NCBI GenBank assembly: GCA_014155875.1
Contig: JACEFZ010006269.1
Span: 62,001-126,000 of the forward strand
Length of the DNA stretch: 64,000 nt
Direction of reading: 5' to 3'
Source of the DNA: Cepaea nemoralis
Lineage: Eukaryota; Mollusca; Gastropoda; Stylommatophora; Helicidae
The notes beneath the pieces were generated by a model that saw nothing but the letters and a program-made list of their open reading frames with translations, was not told the origin of the DNA and made no database searches. Shown here piece after piece: positions 34,186 through 45,745 of the stretch. Position 1 is the stretch's first letter. Each line of letters begins with the position of its first letter. The position numbers and the translations under genes are program-made.

Positions 34186-35389
34186 TTTTACTTCCGTATG
34201 TTGTATAATGCTGAATATATATTTATGCTCTTGTTTTATTACATCTGACTACATATGGTCTTGTTTGGTTGTTAGTGTATTGACTGGTATGTTGCATTCT
34301 ATAATAAACTGACTGTGTTTTAATTGTTAGTGTTCAGTTTTGAGTATGTCTGAGCTCCTGTATAACGTGTGTGCTTAATGTGTGTATGTGATGTGTGGTT
34401 TACTTCCAAGCGTCACGAGTTGGAATATCCTTTGTCATGAATTACTCAATCTGTGTAATGCATGATCAGGGTATTCAAACAGTGGTGCTTAGATTTAGTG
34501 CATTCAATACTAAATCATGTATTAACAATTGAGACAGGTAATACATTTTACATGAAAGACGCAGACAAATTAAAATAAATACGTTTTGCGTACAATTTGT
34601 CCGCTCAGTATATCGCTCTCTGATTTAATTCATTCACTCTCTCATTCGTACATCTTTCGTCCAAAATATTATTTTGTTAAAATATACAAATAAAGTTGAG
34701 GTAAGTCTTACTGCCCTTAGAAAAATGGATTAGGCGTTATGTTCCCTTTATGGTAGCAAGTACTTTTTGTTCTTGTAATCAAAAAATGGTTTATAACTTA
34801 AATAGAAAAATTGTATCGGACGAATATTTCACCTATGAGTGAAAATGTCTGTAATATATTATGGTAGAAAATATACAAGTTACGTGTTGACATATTTTAT
34901 ATATATAATCAAATACAAGTGTAATACATATTAACTAATAGTAAATTAATTAACTCCAACGACGATGTGTGTGTTATCCTCCTGTTGTCAGTGTGTTGTT
35001 CCATCAATGTTAACAGTTTGTATAGCTGTCTTTTGTATGTTGTAATAGTCGTAGTTCTATTCCGGTAGTTTGCGAAGTTTCTTGAAATAGCGAGTATGCA
35101 GAGATCTTAATCTTTCCACGATGACTTTAAGTTCCTTGGTTGATAAAATGACTTCACAGATATAATATATCGCTCGGATTGTTTTTAAAGCATTGCCAAT
35201 TGATAATATGTCTTAATATAATGTAGGGCTGTCACAGTTTCATGTCCGTGAATGTTATAAGTAGATTATTCACTTGGTAGTTGATACTTCTGAATCACAG
35301 TTCTACAGTAAGTGTAGAGGTACACTGTTTTATGCAACAGACTAAAATATCACAGCTTATTATGTGGCGACTAATTAATGTGTATAGTG
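34186..35389 (-). other. 3' non-coding region of the inner element
   Basis: AT-rich sequence downstream of RNase H on the element's strand. No frame or known motif seen. Confidence 0.5.
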
Positions 35390-37160
35390 TTAGTCTGCTG
35401 GTGCATTAGTTTGCCGTGATAATATGTCAGCAATAATATTATCCGTACCCTTGATGTGGCGGATTTCAAAGTCGAAATCCTGAAGTAGAAGACACCATCT
35501 TGCGAATCGATGATTCTTTGGAACGCCTTGTTTCAGTACCTGCAGTGGCGAATTATCGGTCAAAACAACAAAATGGGAACCTAAGAGGAACTTAGATAAA
35601 CGACGCATACAAAAAAGTAGACTTAATGCCTCCAACTCAACTGTGGAATACCGGATTTCTGCCTTTTTGAGCTTGCGGCTGACATAGAGTATTGGATGTC
35701 TCACGCCTTGATATTCCTGCATCAGGCATCCTCCAATTGCGATAGCACTCGAATCTGTGGTCAGAATAAAAGGTATATCTATGTTTGGTAATCTTAATAC
35801 GGGTGGGTTAGAAAAAATTGATTTCAATTTGCACATTACATCCTCTAAGTGGATACTCTTACAAAACTTTTCTGGTTGATCTTTTGTCAACAGGTTGGAA
35901 AAAATTGATGTGAGTTCTGCCAAGTTTCGTATCAACTTGGCGTAATAGTTTATGAGACTTAAAAGGCTTCTGACCTGTTTCTTTGTAGTTGGAACATGCA
36001 GGGTCAGAATTTTTGATACAATTCTATCATCTGTCAATAGTTTCCCTTCGAAAATCCTATGACCTAAGAAGTCTATCTGTTTATAGCCTATTTCAACCTT
36101 GGAAGGTTTGATAGTAAGTCCAAAAAGAAGGATTTGGTTAAAGACTTGTCGGAGTGTAATTAAGTGAGAAGTCATGTTTGAAGAATGGACACATATATCA
36201 TCAATATATGATTGCACATCCTTGATGCCGTGCAATAAAAGTCTAGTTAATCTGACAAATGTAGCGGGAGCCTTCTTTAGGCCAAAAGGAAGATATTTCC
36301 ATTCATACAGACCAAGCGGTGTAGAGAATGCGGTTATGTGCCTTGAAGAGGGAGATAGTGGTATTTGCCAGTAACCTTTTACTAAATCAAGTTTAGAAAA
36401 AAATGGATGATTGAGACATATTCAAAATGAGGTCTTCACAGCTGTACATTGGCTCAGCTTCTGTCGTTGTTATAGTATTTAATTTTCTGTAATCTATGCA
36501 TAAACGAATAGTTTGGTTCTTCTTTTTCACCAGAACAATTGGCGAAGAGTACTGAGACACAGATTTCTGTATTATTTTATTTTTTTCTAAGTCTACAATT
36601 TCTTTATCCAAATTTGCCCTATAATGTAATGGAATTGAATATGGTCTACATTTGATCGGTGTTAGATCTGTCAAAGTAATAGAATGTGTTATTTTATCAG
36701 TCTGTCCAGGTTTGTTTGAGAAGATAGTTTTATAGTCGTTAAGAAGAGACGAAATGTCTTGTCGCTGCTGTTGTGTCCAAGTGTCAGAGATTTGTATGTC
36801 CTTCATTGTACTGTCATCGTTCATGATTGGTACTGGAATTTCCGTATTGTCTACGTCCGTCTGATTTATTACTGACGCTACTGTTTGTAAATTGTCTTCA
36901 ATGTCATTGTAGTCATCGTCCAGAATAATAGTTGCTAATGTGTCGTTAACTTCGTCGTATTTGTCGTTATCACACATTGTCAGTACTGTGAATATGTTTT
37001 CGTCGTCTTCGTTGTCACAAGAATGAGTCGTTAATGATGCTTCGTCTAGATTTTCATTTGTAGTAGTGTCGTTCAATTGTCTAGTTGTCGTTTCGTTCTG
37101 GTTGTCGTTCTTGTCAGTCTGGTTATTGTCCCCTGGTTTCTCATTCTGATTGCTTCTGTC
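35390..37160 (-). pseudogene. Reverse transcriptase and RNase H of the inner element
   Basis: Reading down from 37160: an acidic Asp/Asn-rich linker, then RT with VKKKNQTIRLCIDYRKLN (about 36530-36470), WKYLPFGLKKAP (about 36300) and the catalytic YIDD at 36208-36197. The tether and Ty3/gypsy-type RNase H follow (TTDSSAIAIGGCLMQ, YSTVELEAL, LTDNSPL), ending DNIIADILSRQ before the stop at 35390. One frameshift in a T run near 36395 separates the first RT motifs from the rest. All visible catalytic residues are present, so apart from the shift the enzyme looks conserved. Confidence 0.85.
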
Positions 37161-37169
37161 ACTGTCATT

Positions 37170-38620
37170 CCTAGAATAGTAAGCTTTTAACATATTTACA
37201 TGGAATATTTTCAACTTGCCATTCAAAGAGATTTCGTAGTCAACTTCCGAAATCCTTCTCATAACTTTAAATGGTCCTTGCCATGAGGTTGAAAGTAAAT
37301 TTCTCTTGTCAGATAATAATAACAACACCTCTTGATTAGGATGTAATATAATGGTTCTTGCACCCTTGTTGGCGTATTGCCCTGTACATAAAACCTTTCT
37401 CCTGCAAAGATGATCTGGCTAGTATTACAGGATCTAATGATTTTGTCTCTGGTTGTCAGTGACCAAATCATAGGTGGAACTGGTAATTGGGTGTTTACGG
37501 GTTGCGATATCATATCTTTGTACATAGAGAGAGGTCCTCTTGGATTTGCTCCATATATTAATTCAAAGGAGAGAACCCAGTGCTCGGACTGCGGCACTTC
37601 TCTATAGGCGAACAGCACCGTTGGGAGAAGTATATCCCAATCGGCTGGATTTTTCAGCTGTCACTTTGGCTAACATATGTTTTAGGTCCCCGTTCAATTT
37701 TTCGCAAATTCCGTTCGCGGACGGTCGATAGGGGCTTGTAAAACATTGTTTTATGCGAGTAACTTAGTTACCGATTGAGTGGCATTAGATATGAGCTGCG
37801 TTCCTCTATCCGATATATCTTCTCCGGAAAGCCAAACGGGAGAATATTTGTAAAATCACGTCCGTCACATCTTTAGAGGAGATTGATTTTAACGGAATCA
37901 TTTCTGCCCATCTTGAACACAGATCCACGAGTGTAAAAATGTACCTATTTCCTTTGTTTGAAATGTGGTTTAAAGGACCCACTAAATCAACCGCAACTAT
38001 TTGAAATGGTCTTGGGGCCGTTGTGGTTGATTGGATTTCTGCAGTAGGGTTTTCTCCCTTCTTAATTAATTTCTGACAGATATCACAGGATTTGCAATAG
38101 TTTTTTATGTGCTGGCAAAATTTAGGTCAATAAAATTGGCTCAGGACTCTGGCCCTGGTTTTTTCATAACCCATATGACCTCCGAAAGGTCAGTCATGGG
38201 CTATATGAAGCACTTTGTCCCGATGTGACTGAGGTAGAACCACTTGTTGTATTGTGGTTTGATCTCTGGTGTATAACCTCGTTAGAATATTGTTATTTAG
38301 TCTGAATGTCCAAGAAGCGTTTTTCGTCAATTTTGGCTTCACCCCTATTAGTCGAAAGTATTGCGAAAGGGTTGGATCTGCTTTTTGTTCTTGTATAAAC
38401 TCGGTGGTGGTAATATTGGGTGAAATGATGTGTAGCGACTCCTGAAGTTGGTCGTTGTGGGTGTTGTGTGTCATTTGTCTTGTCACTATATTACCGTGTT
38501 GTGTCTGTTGTTGCACATTTACAGGCTCAATATTTTGTGTTTCGGTGACGTCTTCAGTTCGAGGTGTTAATTTGCTGGTGTCATTGAACGATTCAACCGC
38601 CCCTGTGTTCTGCAACTCTG
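37170..38620 (-). pseudogene. Integrase of the inner element, upstream of RT
   Basis: From 38615: a lead-in (TLSQYFRLIG), the HHCC zinc domain (AHD..GHMGYEKT..CKSCDIC, about 38200-38060) with two in-frame TGA codons, and the catalytic core (VDLVGPL, FTLVDLCSRWAEM, SDRGTQL, PSANGICEKLNGDLK) giving the D,D,E triad over 37990-37690 with shifts. The C-terminal GPF-type module (WQGPFKVMRRISEVDYEI) is at about 37283-37230. The last module runs without a stop into the linker before RT. Confidence 0.85.
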
Positions 38621-38639
38621 TGGAATTTCGTTTCGAATT

Positions 38640-39310
38640 CCGTCATCGGTTGTCTCCCTTGTGCTTTTGGCAGTTTGAGACATGCAAGTGTGTATTCTAA
38701 TTCTGGAACCACTGTTTGCTTTTTGGATACAGTTTTTCTGTTCCCATTCTCTGATTTCTTCTTCAGAGCAGGATCTTATGTTAGGAAGATTTCCAAGGAT
38801 ATTTTCCGCGCAAGGATTCTCAAGTACTGCGCATAGCACTTGTCCTGATATAAAAGGTGTCCGAATTTCGGCCAGTGCTAGGGGGTATCTTTCGATGGTG
38901 CCTGCGAATGTGCGACATGTTACGTATTTGTGTGTGTAGTCTTTGTCATTAATTAATGTTCTTTTGATTCCACAAAGAGTCGCCCCGCTATCTCGTACTA
39001 GTGTACATTGTTTGTTATTAACAAAACCTGTCGCAAACTTTAACTTGCCTGTTGATGTTAAGGCTGCGTTGGCCATTTCGTTAGACACTGGGATTGTGTG
39101 GCCGCATAACAAAGCGGTATCAAGCTGAAATTGTCTGCAGGTGTTACATGTGTTATCGGTGATGGTGTTAATGATATCTACCGCATTACCTAACTCACTC
39201 GCACTTTCATTCCGAATGTCGCATTCGTTCTGTTGTTCGGTTTCTTCATCCGACGATGTATCTATTAATGCGGCATTGGCCTGCTTCATCATCTTTCGCC
39301 CTTCACAACG
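38640..39310 (-). pseudogene. Aspartic protease of the inner element
   Basis: The frame holds the second half of a zinc knuckle (YGHFSGRC), a spacer, a protease with active-site D-S-G at 38992-38984 (LVRDSGATLCGIKRTLI), and a conserved ENILGNLPNIRSCSEEEI block shared with elements A and outer. It overlaps the integrase lead-in frame near 38600. Confidence 0.75.
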
Positions 39311-39456
39311 TCCTGAGAAATGCCCATAACTGGCGCCAAAAAAAAACAACATTTACCTGCTCTCTGATATGCGTTCCTTTTTTTGTTTTTCCACCATCAT
39401 TTGGAGATGATGTGGATAATTCGGTGATTTATCACACATCGCGTACTGTTCGTGTG

Positions 39457-40569
39457 TTAGATGACAATACTGACACAGGACTGGTTTTGTGAACTTAGAG
39501 CGTTGTTTGAACCTATTTTCATTTGGTTTTGAATATTTGGTGTTTGTAACCGCTGCTTTTCATTTTGGCTCATATTTAGCTGAAAAATATCGCGATTAGC
39601 TGTAAAATATGCGCTCCCCTTATTTTCTATTTCTTGGATAGTCTTACAATCATTTTGTCTCAAAAATTTAGAGAAAGGGGTTGGTATTGTGTTAATGACT
39701 TTATCAATTATAATTAGCTCCTTTAGTTTATCATAGCTGCTATTTGTTTTTGCTGAGGTTATCAATTTTGTACAAATATCTTGGACTGTGGACACGTAGT
39801 CTATGAACGTTTGGTTAGGTGATGGGGCTAATTTTGAAAACTGTAGTTGATAGCCTGCTGTATCTAGTGAAAAATGTTGGAGTATTCTTTGTTTTAAATA
39901 GCTGTAATCTCTCCTCATGTCTTGTGGAATTGTCTCTATCATTTTTAAGGGCTCTAATGCTAAATTTCTCATCAGAATAAATGCCCAGTCGACTTTTGCG
40001 ACGTTATGGTAAGTCATCAAACACTCGGAGTTCTCTAAGTATGCGCTTATTGAATCTCCTGAACAAAAGGGCTTGACTAAGTCTTTATATTTGTTGTATT
40101 TTTGTTCCTCTTCCTTACTTCTACTTTTGTTTACTGAAATCTCTAAGTTGGAGTCAATTTCCATTTGTTTTGGTTTTATCTGTGTTTCTGCGTTTAATTG
40201 GGCTTGCTTGGTCGCAGCTTCGAGCTCCATTTGCATCTTCTTCTCTTGAGCCTGCAGTTGCATTTTCTTTTCTTCAGCTTCCATTTGCATCTTTTTCTCT
40301 TCAGCCTCTATTTGCATCTGCATCTTTTTCTCTTCTCTTTCTGCTTGCATCTTTTTCTCTTCTCTTTCTGCTTGCATCTTTTTCTCTTCTCTTTCTGCTT
40401 GCATCTTTTTCTCTTCTCTTTCTGCTTGCATCTTTTTCTCTTCTCTTTCCGCTGCTCTGTCTTCTCGTGCAATATTTTCTGAATGCGTCTTTTGTGCTCA
40501 TTCTGACAGTTTCTCGGCAGTATACCCTAACCTCATTCCTGATTCAATGCACTGTTCTAATGTTGACAT
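39457..40569 (-). pseudogene. gag of the inner element
   Basis: ATG at 40569 (MSTLEQCIESGMRLGYTAEK), one in-frame TGA at 40500-40498, then a coiled-coil made of repeated MQAEREEKK units encoded by 27-bp repeats at about 40320-40450. A capsid-like part follows (VKPFCSGDSISAYLENSE, LKQRILQHFSLDTAGYQ, FIDYVSTVQDICTKL). The frame ends at 39457, but zinc-knuckle-like CQYC..H..C lies in the next frame at about 39460-39420, so a shift separates capsid from nucleocapsid. Confidence 0.8.
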
Positions 40570-41150
40570 CTTGTATTTTAGTTAGTGTTCACTTTATCGA
40601 AATTAAATCCCTTTGAAATTAGCTTGGGTGTACAAAACTTGGTTATCCCCCTTAATGTTTACATTCAAATTTGCACGAGCAGGTTTACTTGGTTATGAGA
40701 TTAGCATATATATATATATATATAAACAATAACAAGAAAAATGTTACATCAATGAAAAATGAATGAGTATCATCACTTAGGGATATAATGAGCATGAAAT
40801 GGGACTCATCTTATTTTTCCTGGTTTCTTGACTGTAGTCTTGTTTGGTTCTGCTGTTTTCTCGCCACTGCTGGAGGAGAGGTTACCTACACACGATATTT
40901 CGCGGAACAATCTGATGTTGGAATAAAAAAAAAATTAGTAACTGTCATTGTAATTGTCTAGTCATGTCAATGTCAAATTTTATGAACATCATAATTATTT
41001 CAAATATTTTTGTAGAGGGACTACATTAACTCATTTACAGATGATACGATGATAGCTGCAAAGTTATAGACTTTGTCATGTACGAAAGTTGATATATTTT
41101 ACTTGGCACAACCAAGAGCTGTCTGGAAAGTAAAGCTTGTGCTTGCCAAA

Positions 41151-41166
41151 ACCGGCTTGGCCCCCA
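41151..41166 (-). promoter_or_regulatory. Candidate primer-binding site, inner element
   Basis: On the minus strand TGGGGGCCAAGCCGGT lies seven bases inside the 5' LTR, identical to the motif of element A at 7169. Confidence 0.5.
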
Positions 41167-41173
41167 AATAGCC

Positions 41174-41727
41174 TGTCACCGTCCTAGATGTCTAGGGGAA
41201 TGAAACTCGGGCTCATACAGGCAACAAACTCCGTTCAGATACAATCTAACATCATTTATTTATATTATGTTCTAGTAAGCTGGCGAAGTAAGGTTTTCAC
41301 AAGCCAGCAACCCTCACGTTGCGTATCACATGAGTTTACAATAAAGCAATAATACATGATCGCTACAACAACTCTATCAGCTATCTAACGTATGCGTAAA
41401 ACCCCTAAAGACACTTGGGTTTTCATCTATAAAGTCCCCCTTAAGGTAAGCCCTGTTGCTTCTTCGATGTCCAGTCCGTGTCTGCCTTTCCACACGTGTC
41501 GCAATCCGACACGGGTGGTAACTCTCTCCGAGTTTCTCGTGGACCCCGCAATCGGCGGGCTCCATCGGTGTCCACGGGGCTGTGGACACGCTGACCGGTC
41601 CTTCGAGAAGGCTCTGGGTTATTCGAGCCCTCGAGTGACTCGGTTCTTTCCCTTTTGCTGGAGTTCTATCCCTTTTCCACTTTCTATTATCTTTCTATTA
41701 ATACCGCCCCCATGTGAGACTGTGGCA
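41174..41727 (-). repeat. 5' LTR of the inner element
   Basis: See 33191-33744. Same length, same ends apart from one base at the terminus. Confidence 0.9.
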
Positions 41728-41731
41728 AGTG
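41728..41731. repeat. Target-site duplication AGTG, right copy
   Basis: Pairs with 33187-33190. Confidence 0.75.
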
Positions 41732-42469
41732 CCAGAGACAAATCGGGATTTCATAGATTTTGTTATTACAGTAAAGAACACATTTAATAAATGGATGGAG
41801 CTTGCAGAAGTTGGAAAAGATTTTAATAAATTAGTGGATTTAATGTTAAGGGACAAAGTAGTATCTTCATGCAATACAAACTTAGTGGCTTTCTTTGAAG
41901 AACGTAAACCAAAAGACATAGACACAATGTCTCAGTTAGGACAAAACTATATGACTGCACATCCTAACAGTACTATTGGTAGACTAATGAGTGAGGAAAT
42001 AGTCTGTGCAGCGTATACAAAACAAGATCAGAATCCAGTTATTAGACCAAGATCAAAAAGTGTAGAGTCAACACATAGATATGAACACCAAAAAACTCAA
42101 GACAATGCTTTTTGAGGAAACAATTTTGGCAGAGCAGGACGTTACCCATACAAAAGGGGGAATTTTCAGAGACGTCCAAATAGTTATGCTGGATGTTGGA
42201 ATTGTGGAAGCTGGAGACATAAGGCAACACAGTGTGACGTGCAATCATCCAGTGGGCCAACAAATAATAAGAAGAAGGACATTATCTGTTTCAAATGTGG
42301 CGGGACCGGGCACGTTAGCTATGAGTGTACGTTGGGAAAAACAGAGCACTCTAATGCAGCGCAAGTAATTGAAACGCTTAACAATGAGAATTGTAGTGGA
42401 TGTAAACCTCTGTTTGAAAAAGACGGGCAGCCGGTCTTAATATGTCGTCACACAGTTAAAGCAGGATAA
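41732..42469 (+). pseudogene. gag of the outer element, C-terminal part with two zinc knuckles
   Basis: Continues the capsid-like domain (DFIDFVITVKNTFNKWMELA) in the frame interrupted at 33190. An in-frame TGA at 42113-42115 breaks it before an Arg/Gly-rich stretch and two CX2CX4HX4C knuckles, CWNCGSWRHKATQC (42194-42235) and CFKCGGTGHVSYEC (42287-42328), typical of RNA-packaging nucleocapsid. The frame ends at TAA 42467-42469. Confidence 0.8.
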
Positions 42470-42479
42470 GCAGTACATG

Positions 42480-43277
42480 AACGAGGAAGTCTGAAGCTGC
42501 ATCAGGCATCCGTCAATGACAGACCAGCGTTAACAATTAGGGATTCGGGTTGTACGTCTATCGGGGTTAGAAAAAGTTTAATACAGCCCTCGGATTACAT
42601 AGGGAAAAAGATTAGATGTATAACATTTAATGGGACAGTAGAATTCTACCCATTAGCCGTGATAACACTAAAAAATACCATACATCACAGGAAGAGTGAC
42701 AGCGTGTGTGCTAGACTCACCAGTGGCGGATCTGATTATCGGAAATGTGCCAAGAGTTAAAGATTGTACAGAAGAGGAAGTAGTTTATTGGGACCAAAAA
42801 CATAGTGTAAGCAGTAACGAGGTAATTACCAAAAGAAAACCTAAATTAGAGAGTATAGCGGAAGTAGAAGAGGCACTTGAAGTAGACTTAGGGACTGAGG
42901 AAAAGGGTAGTACAGTTGAGCAGGTGAGAATGGATCCCAAATATAGTGTTAGTGACTCCCAGAGACAAGATACTACTCTGAATAAATGTTTCCAAGGGTG
43001 TAGTAGAGTAGAACATAGGCAGTCAAAGAAGGGTAGATGGTGCGTCAAGAGGAAGAACAATGTTCTCACTCGCCGGTTTTCAGATGGCGGAACTGCACGT
43101 GAGCAAGTAGTAGTACCCTTAGCACGTAGTGACCGAGATACTAGATCAGCTCAGGATATGGCATGTGCAGGGCACATAGGTATAAGGCGTATGCAGCAGA
43201 GAGCAAGATGCCGGGTATATGGGCAAAGATTTAATAAAGAGGTTAAATTAAACAGACTCCAGTGTAACGGTGCATGA
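42480..43277 (+). pseudogene. Protease and degenerate integrase zinc region of the outer element
   Basis: Active-site D-S-G at 42542-42550 (LTIRDSGCTSIGVRKSLI) shows an intact protease catalytic motif. A one-base shift near an A run at 42670 moves the frame, after which the family block ADLIIGNVPRVKDCTEEEV appears. The integrase lead-in and one histidine of the zinc domain (AGHIGIRRMQQ) follow, but the CxxC half is gone and the frame stops at 43277. No further pol is present. Confidence 0.7.
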
Positions 43278-43285
43278 CGCAGATA

Positions 43286-43646
43286 GAACATTTAAGTCAG
43301 TCCAAAAGAGGGTTCGCGACATCACTGACCCAGGGTTAGGGATAGCATACAGATGTTGTAAATATATAGATACCATGAGTCATGGGTCATGAAAGGTAGA
43401 CACAGCATCGACAGGAATCAGAGGATGGGTAATGCAAGAACAGAACCACCTGACATAGGGTCGGTGAACATTTAAGTCAGTCCAAAAGAGGGTTCGCGAC
43501 ATCACTGACCCAGGGTTAGGGATAGCATACAGATGTTGTAAATATATAGATACCATGAGTCATGGGTACATGAAAGGTAGACACAGCATCGACAGGAATC
43601 AGAGGATGGGTAATGCAAGAACAGAACCACCTGACATAGGGTCGGT
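43286..43646 (+). repeat. 180-bp tandem duplication
   Basis: 43286-43465 and 43466-43646 are the same sequence except for one extra base (CATGGGTCATGA versus CATGGGTACATGA), so it is recent. It lies between the truncated pol and the polypurine tract. Confidence 0.95.
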
Positions 43647-43940
43647 ACACAAATAGTGTTGTGGGATCGTGAAGTTAGTAATAGACCTGCTGGTACACAA
43701 ACATTATGTTTTATATGATGTGTTGATTATTATGCAATGTTTTAGATTATGCATAGGTACACAAGATGGAAAGTTGTTTGTATTGATGTGTGTGGAATAT
43801 GGGAGTTTATTATGAGTATTCGATGTATTACTTAGGGGGGTACCTAAAGTGAGGTGGAGTCATACTTAGGGCTACCCAGGCAATATGTCTGGGTCACATA
43901 TTTAATAAGTTTTAGTCTCCCAACATTTGAAAACGATGTT

Positions 43941-43960
43941 TTCTTTTAAGAGGGGGGTAA
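43941..43960 (+). promoter_or_regulatory. Polypurine tract of the outer element
   Basis: AAGAGGGGGGTAA directly precedes the 3' LTR. Confidence 0.65.
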
Positions 43961-44683
43961 TGACATATGCCTGGGTCATTGACAGTGAATTGAGTGACCT
44001 GGTAGCGAGACTACGAGAAAAACAATCAGCCCTGAGAAATAATGGGGAGGGTAGATGGAGAACCCCAGGGTTGATGGGGCGACAGACAGTGTATTTTTGT
44101 GTGAAGTCAGGGGACTTCAGAGGACAGTTGATGTTTAGACTCCGAGCTGGTCGGGAGTCGAAGGAGAGGAGCGGAGTCAGAAAGAGAGCTCCGTCCTGTG
44201 TTGTGTTGTTTTCGGAGTTTTGAATGCAGGCCTAAAACCCAGTGGGGGTTGTATAGTTAATGGAGGCCTGAACCCAAAGTGGGTTGGATAGCTGGTGGAG
44301 GCTAGACCCAGTGTGTGGGTTGTATTGTGTGAGGTCCAGTCGTAGATAGTAACTGGACAACTGTCTTGTGAAGTTGAGATTAATAAGGCCGTGAGAAGGC
44401 AGGGATGTGTGCTGATTAAGTTGTGAGGAGGATATACTTATTCGGTGGATTACATTGTTTTCTGGTTATAGAAATATGTTCCGTGTGTCCGTGTTCTGTC
44501 TGTATTAAAGGATTATGTGCGCCAAATCAATCTTGTTCACTGACTGATGGATGTGTACTACTGGGGTGAGTTGCATTGTGAGACAGGTGGCTAGCTCTAC
44601 TTACACTCCATAGTGACATACAAGGAACCTTAAACCATAGACAACGACCATCTCACTCTGTTATTATAAAGAACATCGTGACA
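43961..44683 (+). repeat. 3' LTR of the outer element
   Basis: Pairs with 29638-30358; same ends, scattered substitutions. ATAAC follows at 44684-44688. Confidence 0.85.
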
Positions 44684-44688
44684 ATAAC

Positions 44689-45745
44689 ATCGGCACGATC
44701 CACGGGCTGGCCATCTACAGGGGGTGCAGAGCCAGCCAGTTTATCAGCTCGTTCATTTCCCTCGACTCCCGCATGTCCCGGGACGAAGATGAAGGTGACT
44801 TTACGGACAACAGACTTCCGCAGCGACTCAGTCCACTTCTACATACAGATCCAGCTTCGACCTTCTGAATCATGCTCATTGAATCACTTAGTACACACAC
44901 GTTGGTATAATGCTGTGATTCCAGCCATATGAAAGCCTGTGTAACTGCCATCACCTCCATCGTCATGCTGCTCGTGGTCATAGAGTGGGCACCACTGGAT
45001 TCTTGAACGGTTCGGCCCGCTGAACGGGCTGTAAATGCCCACGCACTTCTCTGCTGCTTTACAACAGATTCATCTGTATAGATGAGCACTTCGGGGCTAT
45101 CCGAGTGTTCATAGATGAGCGCGTTAACCTCTGCATTGACAGCGGCAGGGTTCTGCTCTCTGCACCGTCTGTCGAGTGTGATAATGCAGGAGAAAGTGCA
45201 CTTAAAAGCTGGAGGCACCGGCACCCATTCCTTGCCGGAATTGATACTGGTAAGACTGCAGACCTGTCTGACGACATCTTCCGCCCGACCCATCCATGAT
45301 ATACCCCTCTTTAGCCTGTCACCCTTTTCTCTGAATATAGCGTCATGCAGAGGGTGCTGCTCATCTTCACTTATTTTTAAGTATGCACGAGCTCTCCAGA
45401 TCTTGATCCTGTGTTCCATTGTCGGGAAGTCAAGGAGGTATCTCATTGCCACACAGCTGGTGTCTCTCGTGCAGCCCAAAATGATGCGCATGGCTTCGTT
45501 TTGTACCTTTTCAAGTCTTTCAATCTGTGTAGGGCTGACAGTGAGGATGGCCAGGGCATATTCGATGCGTGAAAGCACCAGTCCTTGGAACAGAAGTATT
45601 AGCAGTCTTTGCTCGATATTGGCAGTCTCCATGACTCTCATTGCTGACAAACCTTTTCGAGCCTTCGTTATGACATAATCGACATGATCTCTGAAGGACA
45701 GGCTACGATCAAGCCTCACACCAAGATATGTCATTGGCTGGTTCA
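44689..45745 (-). mobile_element. RNase H-bearing LINE, RT thumb and RNase H (right half)
   Basis: A 343-codon frame read from 45746: RT connection (MTYLGVRLDRSLSFRDHVDY, VLSRIEYAL), then an RNase H domain with IYTDES, MEVMAVTQA and LSDSMSMIQK giving the D-E-D acidic residues, as in I-clade LINEs. A shift near 44830 moves the last RNase H helix (plus-strand CCCGCATGTCCCGGGACGAA encodes its complement). Its 3' end continues at 29637-29353 beyond the LTR nest. It abuts an RTE fragment at 45746. Confidence 0.8.

Larger units (their letters stand above)
33191..41727 (-). mobile_element. Inner LTR retrotransposon, nearly complete, Gmr1-like
   Basis: Identical-length LTRs (554 bp) at 41174-41727 and 33191-33744, TGTCAC..GTGACA termini, AGTG target duplication, primer-binding motif at 41166-41151, polypurine tract at 33764-33745, and coding in the order gag, protease, integrase, reverse transcriptase, RNase H. 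Integrase before RT with a gypsy-type RT is the diagnostic of Gmr1-like elements. About a dozen base differences between the LTRs by eye indicate a fairly recent insertion. Several stops and shifts make this copy inactive. Confidence 0.9.
29638..44683 (+). mobile_element. Outer LTR retrotransposon (Gmr1-like), carrying the inner one
   Basis: LTRs at 29638-30358 and 43961-44683 match closely; the insertion duplicated ATAAC (29633-29637 and 44684-44688). Removing the inner element (33191-41727 plus one AGTG) leaves about 6.5 kb: LTR, long leader, gag with two zinc knuckles, protease, a degenerate integrase zinc region, polypurine tract, LTR. There is no integrase core, reverse transcriptase or RNase H, as in element A. 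It sits in the 3' end of an RNase H LINE. Confidence 0.85.

Noticed and set aside
33191..41727. Two separate solo LTRs instead of one complete element
   Set aside because: Equal length, matching flanking AGTG, primer-binding motif and polypurine tract on the inner sides, and a full coding set between them show a single insertion.
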